Origin: JBDKTH01 sp964558295
GTDB lineage: Bacteria; Planctomycetota; Planctomycetia; Pirellulales; Thermoguttaceae
Direction of reading: 5' to 3'
Assembly (NCBI GenBank): GCA_964558295.1
Contig: CAZLDQ010000082.1
Coordinates: 1-23,399 of the forward strand
Length of the DNA: 23,399 nt
Positions 16,834-23,399 of this stretch are shown here, one piece after another. The notes under the pieces are model-generated. The model saw only the letters and a list, made by a program, of their open reading frames with translations. It had not been told where the DNA came from and did no database searches. The stretch's first letter is position 1. Each line of letters begins with the position of its first letter. The position numbers and the translations under genes are program-made.

Positions 16834-18333
16834 ATGGATCTGAAGTCTCTGCAAGTCTGGTTCATCACCGGAAGCCAACCCCTGTACGGCGAAGCGGTCC
16901 TCCGGCAAGTGGCCGACAACAGCCGCCAGATCGTCCTCGGGTTCAACACCGAATCGGCCCTGCCGGTCCAGGTCGTCTGCAAGCCCGTGGTAACCTCGCC
17001 CGAGTCGATCCTCGAAGTGTGCCGCGAAGCCAATGCCACGTCCGACTGCATCGGTGTGATCTGCTGGATGCACACCTTCTCGCCCGCGAAGATGTGGATC
17101 GCCGGCCTCCGCGCCCTACAGAAGCCGATGCTCCACCTCCACACCCAGTTCAATCGCGACATTCCCTGGGCGACGATTGACATGGACTTCATGAATCTCA
17201 ACCAGGCGGCCCACGGCGACCGCGAATTCGGCTTCATCTGCACGCGGATGGGCAAGGCCCGCAAAGTCGTCGTCGGCCACTGGCAGGAACAGGACGTCCA
17301 CGACCGCCTGGCCGCCTGGATGCGTGCGGCCGCCGGCCTCCACGAACTGCGTCATCTGCGCGTTGCCCGACTTGGCGACAACATGCGACAAGTGGCTGTG
17401 ACCGATGGTGATCGGGTTGAAGCCCAAATGCGATTGGGCGTTGAGGTCAACGGCTATGGTGTCGGGGAACTAGTCCAACAGATCCAGTCCGTCTCCGACG
17501 CCGAAACCGACCGCCTCGTGGCCGAGTACGCCGAACGCTACACGCTGGTTCCCGAACTGCGTCCCGGCGGAAAACGACACGACGCCCTCCGCTGCGAGGC
17601 TCGGACCGAACTTGGCCTCCGGGCATTTTTGGAGAGCGGCCGTTTTCGGGCGTTCACCAACAGCTTCGAAGACCTGACCGGAATCCCCCAGCTTCCCGGC
17701 CTGGCCGTTCAGCGACTGATGGCCGAGGGCTACGGGTTCGGAGCCGAGGGCGACTGGAAATCGGCCGCTCTCGGTCGGGCAATGTACGTGATGGGTTCCG
17801 GCCTGAAGGGAGGCACGTCGTTCATGGAAGACTACACCTATCATCTCCATCCCACCGGGGCCAAAGTCCTCGGCGCCCACATGCTGGAAATCAGCCCCTC
17901 GCTGACCACCGCGGTCCCCGCCTGCGAGATCCATCCCTTGAGCATCGGCGGGAAAAGCGATCCCGTGCGTCTCGTCTTCACCGTGACGCCTGGCCCGGCG
18001 ATCAATGTCGCCCTGATCGATCTGGGTGACCGCTTCCGCCTGGTGGCCAACGAAGTCGACGCCTTCGAGCCGGAGCAGCCGCTTCCCAAGCTGCCCGTCG
18101 CCCGTGCCTTCTGGTCCCCGCGTCCCAATCTGAAGACGGCCGCCGCCGCCTGGATTTACGCCGGCGGTCCTCATCACACTGTCTTCAGCCAGTCCCTTTC
18201 TAGCGAACCGATCGAAGACTTCGCCGAAATGGCTGGCCTCGAATGCCTCCTAATCGACCAGCACACCCAGTTGCGCGACATCAAGAACCAGCTTCGCTGG
18301 AATCAGTCCTTCTATAGCAACGGTCGCATGAGC
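16834..18333 (+). CDS. araA: L-arabinose isomerase
   Basis: This 500-residue enzyme interconverts L-arabinose and L-ribulose in the cytoplasm, the first step of arabinose catabolism, with Mn2+. It aligns end to end with E. coli AraA, also 500 residues. Conserved stretches are VWFITGSQPLYG at the N-terminus, MHTFSPAKMWIAGL (79-92), HTQFNRDIPW, IDMDFMNLNQAAHG (115-128), GDNMRQVAVTDGD, GEGDWK-type AEGDWK, GGTSFMEDYTYH (326-337) and GGPHHTVFS. Catalytic/metal residues correspond to Glu305, Glu332, His349 and His447 or His448. AGGAAG lies 8 bp before the ATG. The XylR-like regulator is divergent and a 21-bp-spaced repeat lies between them. araB and araD are not in the window, so the rest of the pathway must be elsewhere. 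A related activity on another pentose is possible, but the AraA match is strong. The stop codon follows at 18334-18336. Confidence 0.96.
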
Positions 18334-18539
18334 TGACATTGCCGGATGCACGAGAGTCCCAAGTCACCGGCGATCCACGACGCTTCTCGCTCCCAACCGC
18401 CACCTGACAGACCGCCGCCCAGGCCCGTTGCTCCAATCAACAACCGAGCGCTGGGTGGCGCTGTCAGTCGGATGAAAGCCTGCGGATCGAGCCCGCACGG
18501 TGGCGGCCATGTGCTGTCTTCGATCTTCCGAAAGGAGGA

Positions 18540-19991
18540 TTAGCTATCAACATAGCCAACGTAGAGGCCATTCTTGAACTGCAGGGTTCGTATACCGCCG
18601 CCCGTTCTCGCAACTTCGACGTTTGCTGTTGCGCCAATCGTACCGTCTGAAGCCTTGAACCCGGCACCACCGCTGACCGGCACGGCAAAGGTGGCGTTGG
18701 TGGCACTGATACTGAGACGTTGCACGCCGCCGGCAACGAATCCTAGCGTGTCGCTACCGGGCCGGTAGAGACCGGTGTTGGTGTCGGCATGGAAGGTGTA
18801 CGCCGGTTCTGTGACCGACCCGTCATCAACCCGTTCGTCGGAAGCCATCTCCCCGAAACGGATGTCGCTGATCCTGATGATGTCGGTGGCCACATTATGA
18901 TAGTTTCCGATCACCAACAGCTTGACGTAAGCCGTTCCAGCGCGGAACTTGTTCGGTTCATCCCAAGAACGGTTCAAAGCCTGATAGCCGCCGATGAACC
19001 CGTCGTACCTCGTCCAAGTATTGGGAACCGCGACGTTATCGGCGGCAATATACCGGAAGGTGGTGGCAGTGCCCGGATTCCGGACCTTGGTCCCTGCGGC
19101 CAGCGCCGGCCCTGTCCACGGACTGCGAAGCGTGATCACGTTTCCGTTGATCGCCCCGGCGTCCCAAATTCCCGTAGTCTGATGGCTCGTCAGCGTTTCA
19201 TTTCGGGTGTACGTGTAGTCCGCGTAGGTATAGCCCTTGGAATTCGTATACGGATACCAAGCGATATTGCGGTAGTGCCCCTGGGCGCCGTTGTGCCATC
19301 CTGTAGCATTGGTCAGGGTGATGGTCGTGTCACCAGGATTCAAGGGCACTGCCAGTGTTGTGTCGGTTGAACCGGTGACCTTGAAAACGTGCTGCGGCAA
19401 AATCTGCAGACCGTCAATATCATACTCGACGATGCCGAAGAACTGGCGGTTCGTGGTGGCCGTATACCCTGAGCCGTCGAGATTACCGGCCTTCGCCCAA
19501 AGCCTCAGCCGGTATTGCGCCATGGGATCAACCGGCATCAGCTCATCACTGGATTGTATCTGGAGCCCTGTGAGGCTGAAGCTACCGCCGCCGCCGTGGG
19601 TGTCCACCGGGTCGAAGACGAATTTGCTGAAATTGTGGTTATTGAGCATCGACCCGCTTCCGTTCGTCACGAGATTCATCCCGCGCGATTGGACCCAGGC
19701 CCTCGTGGCGACGTCCGCCGCCTTCAGCGACGAAAACTCAATCGCGCCGTTGGTCGCATTGGCTTGGACCAGCTTGCCATAGTCGACCGCGGCCGCCGGC
19801 GAGTGATCGCTGGCCGAGGTGATATTGTGCGTCCGGCCATGGCGTGCCGCCGTGTTGTCGGCTACCACTGTCTCGGTGGCTTCGGCTTGATCGACCAGGG
19901 CTTTCAGGCTGTTGGCCAGCGCCAGCCCCCCATCTCCCGTCGCACCGTCGACCACCTGGATGCCTTTGTAGTACACGAGTTCTGCCATCAT
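18540..19991 (-). CDS. Phage tail-fibre-like protein
   Basis: This 483-residue protein has no signal peptide and no membrane helix. The N-terminal about 100 residues (MMAELVYYKGIQVVDG..., then LALANSLKALVDQAEA) resemble the head of phage tail-fibre proteins. The middle is a beta-rich, Gly/Thr/Asn-rich domain with an NNHNFSKFVFDP segment (about 118-129). The C-terminus carries DTNTGLYRPGSDTLGFVAGG, a motif common in tail-fibre shafts just before an intramolecular chaperone (S74) domain. No S74 domain follows; the protein ends NGLYVGYVDS. GAGGAG (19997-20002 on the plus strand) serves two adjacent ATGs at 19991 and 19988, so the start is uncertain by one codon. It is divergent from the RHS gene. 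A fibre or receptor-binding component of a tail-like particle is the likely role; a free adhesin is the alternative. Confidence 0.62.
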   Translation of the reverse strand: MMAELVYYKGIQVVDGATGDGGLALANSLKALVDQAEATETVVADNTAARHGRTHNITSASDHSPAAAVDYGKLVQANATNGAIEFSSLKAADVATRAWVQSRGMNLVTNGSGSMLNNHNFSKFVFDPVDTHGGGGSFSLTGLQIQSSDELMPVDPMAQYRLRLWAKAGNLDGSGYTATTNRQFFGIVEYDIDGLQILPQHVFKVTGSTDTTLAVPLNPGDTTITLTNATGWHNGAQGHYRNIAWYPYTNSKGYTYADYTYTRNETLTSHQTTGIWDAGAINGNVITLRSPWTGPALAAGTKVRNPGTATTFRYIAADNVAVPNTWTRYDGFIGGYQALNRSWDEPNKFRAGTAYVKLLVIGNYHNVATDIIRISDIRFGEMASDERVDDGSVTEPAYTFHADTNTGLYRPGSDTLGFVAGGVQRLSISATNATFAVPVSGGAGFKASDGTIGATANVEVARTGGGIRTLQFKNGLYVGYVDS

Positions 19992-20467
19992 TCGTTCTCC
20001 TCAACACAAAAAGGAATCAACCGCCTCCAGCCTCAACCAGCGATGCCGGCAGGCGATGAAAACAACGCGGCCAAAAGAACCGCGTTTCGAAGGATAAAAA
20101 ACGGCGAGTGGGTCTTCAAGCACGCTTTTGGGCCACGCCGGTGAAATGAACGCTTCTTGTGAACGTGGCCGTCATGCATTGCAGGGTGTCCAAAACAAAA
20201 CCTTGAACACCGCCACGCAAAAGGCTAACTTTCGATTGCGTAACGTGACGGCCCTCGACGGCCGCACGAAGCCAAGTGGATCTGTGGCGCTCCGCCAACT
20301 GGTTTGGCGGTGCCTCCGCAATCCAGCAACATCGGCGAAACAGTCGACTCACCCGGTGATTCCACGTCCACGCCCTGCCGGCCGTTCTGCGCTCATCCTG
20401 CGCGCTGAACCAATCGGCATCGACTCTAACCTGAACTTTCACTGAAGTTACTGAAAGGAACGAGAGA
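19992..20467. other. Divergent intergenic region, tail-fibre-like / RHS genes
   Basis: This 476-bp gap should hold the promoters of both divergent genes. It contains a CCGCCAA/TTGGCGG hairpin (20292-20298 and 20304-20310, 5-nt loop) and, in the leader of the tail-fibre-like gene, the hairpin listed at 20064-20086. AAAGGAA (20454-20460) is the ribosome site of the RHS gene. The open frames here on both strands are not convincing genes. Confidence 0.45.
20064..20086 (-). other. Leader hairpin before the tail-fibre-like gene
   Basis: Arms AACGCGG (20064-20070) and CCGCGTT (20080-20086) form a 7-bp stem with a 9-nt loop. On the minus strand GTTTTC follows the stem, and the hairpin lies about 75-95 bp before the gene's start. 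It could act as a weak attenuator in the 5' leader or be incidental. Confidence 0.35.
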
Positions 20468-23399
20468 ATGTCCGACTACAATTCCAGCAGCGTTAGCTCC
20501 AGCTACGACTATTGCGATCCGTGCGACACCTGCGAAGCCTGCGACTACACCTGCCAGGGCTGTGACTACTGCGATTCCTGCCAGGCCTGCGACCACTGCG
20601 ATTTTTGCCAGACTTGCGACACCTGCGAAGCCTGCGACTACACCTGCCAGGGCTGTGACTACTGCGATTCCTGCCAGGCCTGCGACTACTGGGATTCGCC
20701 CACTTCCAGCAGTTCCAGTTCCAGCAGTTCAGGCGAACCCGCTTCCAGCAGCTCCAGTACCTCAAGCTCCAGTACCTCAAGCTCCAGCAGTCTTGCTTCT
20801 TCTTCTTCTTCTTCTTCGAGCAGTTCCCATTCCTCCTGTTCCAGCTCGTCCAGTTCCTATAGCTCCAGTTCTTCTTCCTCCGGTAGTTCGAGTTCTTCCT
20901 CCTCGGGTGGCGGCGGAGGAGGAAATGGCCGGCCGCCGCGAAGGCCGGGCTGCGAGTGCGGATGTAACGAGTACAGCGACAAGCCGGTTCACTACCACCG
21001 TGGCGAAATCCGGCTCATGACCAATGAGGTCTCGTCCAACGGCTTTGGGCTCATCTGGGGCCACGCACGGGCCTACTCCAACCGCCTCCCCGACAACCTC
21101 GACTTCGGCAACGGCTACAATTGGCTCGTCACTCAATGGCCGCACATCGAACAGGAAACCGCAAGCCGGCTCTGCATCGAGTTCAACCCGGATCGTACCT
21201 ACTGGTTCGAGACCAGCGGCTCCGGTTTCCAGGGACTCTACGGTGTCGAGGCCTCGTTGACCTATGACGATCTGACCGACGTCTACACCCTCACTTTCCA
21301 CAATGGCGAAGCGTGGCGTTTCGGCGGATTCGCCGGCATCGCCCTGCCACCCGGACAGTTCCAACTCGCACGTACAGCCGGGGGCCAGGAGACCGCCGTG
21401 GTCGCCTACACCGCCAGCGGCCGAATCGCCGAAGTGCGACGGAGCACGTCGGGCGCCACGGAAGCATTCACCTATACCTACGCGACCGGAACCGACGGAG
21501 TCGAACGCCTCCAAGAGGTCGCCTTGCGCCGGCAGCCTGAGGGGAACGACTGGGAAGACGTCGTGCGCGTCGCCTACGCCTACTACGACGGTGCTACGCC
21601 CCACGGCAGCCTGGGCGATCTGAAACTGGCCACGCGGCGAGTCTACGACGCCGGCACGTGGATCGATTCCGAGACACGCTACTACCGCTACTACAAGTCC
21701 GGCGACGCCAACGGCTTCGAGCATGGCTTGAAGTACGCCCTGGAGCCCCAATCCTACGCCCAACTCCTCGCCGACGGCCACACGCCCGACACGGTCGCCG
21801 ACGCGACGCTGGCCACTTACGCCGACTACTACTTCGAGTACGACGCCGACCATCGGGTCACCCGCGAGGTGACCCACGGCGCGGCCGCCTACACGTTCCA
21901 TCGTACCGACCGGCCCAGTCCATACCCGGCGGGAATCAACGAGTGGCGTCTCAAAACCACGTACGGCCGGCCCGACGGCTCGCAACTCGTCCTCTACACC
22001 AACGAACTCGGCCAGCCGATCGTCCAGGAATTGCAGGACGGGCTCGACACGTGGGTCGAATACTGGCAATACGACGCCGAAGGCCGGATGATCCTTCACG
22101 CCGCCTCCTCGGCCGTGGCCAGCTACGATCCAGCCGTGGGCCCCGCGTCGCTTGTGCTCGCCTCCAACGAAGGACTGATCGAGCTGACCGAATACTACGC
22201 GGCCACCACGACCGGCGCCGGCGGCTATGCCGTCCAAGGCTACCTGAGCGCCAACCGGATCCAACAGGGAACCAACGGAACCCCGATTACGCTGCGCGAG
22301 TATCGCTACACCGAGCACTCCGCCGGCAGCGCCACGGTTTACCCGCTGGCCAAGATGATCGAGTACCCCAACGATGACGGCTCCGGCCCCATCGAGACCA
22401 GCTACGACTACCTCTGGCACCCCGACAGCGTGCAGATCCTCCAGAAAACGACCACTTATCCCGCCGTATCCACCGACCAGAATGGCTCCGGCGTCTCGAC
22501 GACGTCCGTCGAGCGGTTCGACCTCTACGGACATCTCGTCTGGTCGAAGGATCAGCGCGGCACGATCCGCTTCAACCTGTACGACCCAGTGACCGGCAAT
22601 GTCCTCCAGTCGATCGAAGACGTCGACGATACCCGGCTCGCCGTTCCCGCGGGCTGGAGCACGCCCGCCGGCGGCGGTCTCCACCTGGTCACCGACTTGA
22701 CCTACGACAGCCAGGGCCGCCTCGTCCAGACCCTCGGGCCGGAACATGAGGCTGTCGTCCCCGCGGAACCGACGCTCTCCTGGGCCACGCTGAACGTGGA
22801 CGAGTGGGCTTCGATGAGCCGCGACCAATGGGCCAAGCTCACCGTTGCCTCGTCCACCCCAGGCTTCGCCGCAAAACGGGTGCGCACGGCCACCTGGAAC
22901 GTCTACCACGACGACGGACGCGAAATCTGGACCGCCCAGGGCTATGCCACCGGCACGGCCCCGGACTACACCTATACCCTCGTCAATCCGGTCTCGATCA
23001 CCAAAACCGACGCCACGGGCATGCGACGCGAGACGATCGCAGCCGTCCGGGCCACGACCGCCGACAAGCTCACCGCCGCCGACAGCTTCCCACAATCCTC
23101 CTATGTCCGCTGGTCGGTCCAGTTGGCCAACCAGGCAGGCCAACTGGAGTCGGCCCGCGTCTACCACACGATCCCCGAGTCGGGCGACGGTACCTCGGGC
23201 ACCCACTACGACGAAACCACCTACGCTTACGATCTCCGCGACCGCCAGATCCGTACTCAGAGCCCCGGCGGCACGATCACCCGCACCGTCTTTGACACCC
23301 GCTCCAACCCAATCGCCGTCTACATGGGCACCGACGACACCGAAGCCACGCCGAACGATCCCACCGGCGGCGGCGCGACGGGCAACAACATGGTCCTCG
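20468..23399 (+). CDS. RHS/YD-repeat protein with Cys-x-x array and Ser-rich linker (3' end off-window)
   Basis: The frame is open from the ATG at 20468 (AAAGGAA 7 bp upstream) to the window edge: 977 codons with no stop, so the 3' end is missing. There is no signal peptide. Residues 16-72 are a Cys array (19 Cys, almost all three residues apart, with Asp/Glu between). Residues 77-146 are mostly Ser with a few Thr/Ala, then six Gly (147-152). Next comes a short CECGC motif and an RHS body opening HYHRGEIRLMTNEVSSNGFG and carrying many YD-type units (for example VFDTRSNPIAVYMG near the window end). RHS/YD repeats fold into a beta-cocoon that can house a C-terminal toxin in contact-dependent and tail-associated systems; here that C-terminus is out of view. 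A long minus-strand open frame over the same DNA is a shadow. The tail-fibre-like gene is divergent, 476 bp away. Confidence 0.85.
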   Translation, partial: MSDYNSSSVSSSYDYCDPCDTCEACDYTCQGCDYCDSCQACDHCDFCQTCDTCEACDYTCQGCDYCDSCQACDYWDSPTSSSSSSSSSGEPASSSSSTSSSSTSSSSSLASSSSSSSSSSHSSCSSSSSSYSSSSSSSGSSSSSSSGGGGGGNGRPPRRPGCECGCNEYSDKPVHYHRGEIRLMTNEVSSNGFGLIWGHARAYSNRLPDNLDFGNGYNWLVTQWPHIEQETASRLCIEFNPDRTYWFETSGSGFQGLYGVEASLTYDDLTDVYTLTFHNGEAWRFGGFAGIALPPGQFQLARTAGGQETAVVAYTASGRIAEVRRSTSGATEAFTYTYATGTDGVERLQEVALRRQPEGNDWEDVVRVAYAYYDGATPHGSLGDLKLATRRVYDAGTWIDSETRYYRYYKSGDANGFEHGLKYALEPQSYAQLLADGHTPDTVADATLATYADYYFEYDADHRVTREVTHGAAAYTFHRTDRPSPYPAGINEWRLKTTYGRPDGSQLVLYTNELGQPIVQELQDGLDTWVEYWQYDAEGRMILHAASSAVASYDPAVGPASLVLASNEGLIELTEYYAATTTGAGGYAVQGYLSANRIQQGTNGTPITLREYRYTEHSAGSATVYPLAKMIEYPNDDGSGPIETSYDYLWHPDSVQILQKTTTYPAVSTDQNGSGVSTTSVERFDLYGHLVWSKDQRGTIRFNLYDPVTGNVLQSIEDVDDTRLAVPAGWSTPAGGGLHLVTDLTYDSQGRLVQTLGPEHEAVVPAEPTLSWATLNVDEWASMSRDQWAKLTVASSTPGFAAKRVRTATWNVYHDDGREIWTAQGYATGTAPDYTYTLVNPVSITKTDATGMRRETIAAVRATTADKLTAADSFPQSSYVRWSVQLANQAGQLESARVYHTIPESGDGTSGTHYDETTYAYDLRDRQIRTQSPGGTITRTVFDTRSNPIAVYMGTDDTEATPNDPTGGGATGNNMVL
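20522..20686 (+). repeat. 93-nt-period tandem repeat encoding the Cys array
   Basis: An exact 72-nt copy lies at 20522-20593 and again at 20615-20686, offset by 93 nt (31 codons). The repeat encodes Cys residues at three-residue spacing with one four-residue step per unit, so the array can grow or shrink in whole units without a frameshift. Confidence 0.93.
20695..20907 (+). repeat. Ser-codon low-complexity linker with TCT run
   Basis: This stretch codes for a Ser-rich linker. It includes a tandem AGCTCCAGTACCTCA repeat (about 20750-20786) and a TCT trinucleotide run at about 20797-20816. Because the run has a 3-nt unit, slippage would change linker length but not the reading frame. Confidence 0.85.

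Noticed and set aside
18531..18539. A perfect AAAGGAGGA ribosome-binding-like sequence on the plus strand directly beside the tail-fibre-like stop codon
   Set aside because: No start codon or coding frame follows at the right distance on the plus strand.
18346..18543. A 65-codon plus-strand frame after araA
   Set aside because: Pro/Ser-rich with no ribosome site and no conserved features; it overlaps nothing that needs it.
20116..20445. Overlapping 105- and 108-codon frames on both strands in the tail-fibre/RHS spacer
   Set aside because: Neither has a good ribosome site, a recognisable domain or coding-like composition, and they mirror each other.
20522..20686. CRISPR-like array
   Set aside because: The repeat is a coding duplication with a 31-codon period and no spacers.
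20777..23206. An 809-codon open frame on the minus strand
   Set aside because: It lies antisense to the RHS gene. The plus-strand frame has family-typical YD content, a ribosome site and an uninterrupted reading through the window edge; the antisense frame is open because of codon bias.

Overview
The window is GC-rich and gene-sparse, with long intergenic gaps. It looks like chromosome from a Planctomycetota bacterium, probably of the Pirellulales type. That placement is inferred from the large secreted proteins with no recognisable domain, the DUF11-repeat lipoprotein, the RHS/YD-repeat giant with a Ser-rich linker, the XylR-type AraC regulators and the dispersed GCAGAATGATGAATG-like intergenic repeats. 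There is no rRNA or conserved marker gene to confirm it.

Left part (1-6700): a co-directional pair encodes a YfhO-type multi-membrane GT-C protein (453-2690) and a polyprenyl-phosphate GT2 glycosyltransferase (2847-3959). This is the same pairing as CsbB/YfhO-type envelope glycosylation. A GT87/DUF2029-like membrane protein (minus strand, 4012-5106) converges on them, followed by a NupG-type nucleoside:H+ symporter (minus, 5400-6632). Upstream of the symporter lie a perfect 12-bp palindrome, a strong intrinsic terminator, tRNA-Ala(GGC) with the G3:U70 identity pair, and a good sigma70-like promoter for the tRNA.

Middle (7250-15250): secreted or envelope proteins of mostly unknown role. They are a 256-aa exported protein, a 661-aa exported protein on the minus strand, a 453-aa protein made of two Cys-poor thioredoxin-fold repeats plus a degenerate CAP/SCP-like domain, and an 869-aa lipoprotein with four DUF11 repeats. 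A stand-alone LigD-type 3'-phosphoesterase domain follows the lipoprotein at 22 bp.

Sugar module (15363-18336): a XylR/AraC-family regulator (minus) is divergent from a full-length L-arabinose isomerase araA. The shared spacer contains two 14-bp direct repeats exactly 21 bp apart, a spacing typical of AraC-family operators. araB and araD are not in the window.

Right part (18540-23399): a phage tail-fibre-like protein (minus) is divergent from a very large RHS/YD-repeat protein (plus, open at the window edge). The RHS protein has no signal peptide. It begins with a striking Cys-x-x array (19 Cys, two exact 72-nt copies at a 93-nt period), then a poly-Ser linker, a Gly hinge and the RHS body. 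This divergent pair is the best candidate for an undescribed system: a possible surface or injection apparatus with a disulfide- or metal-rich tip. That function is a hypothesis; only the architecture is directly visible.
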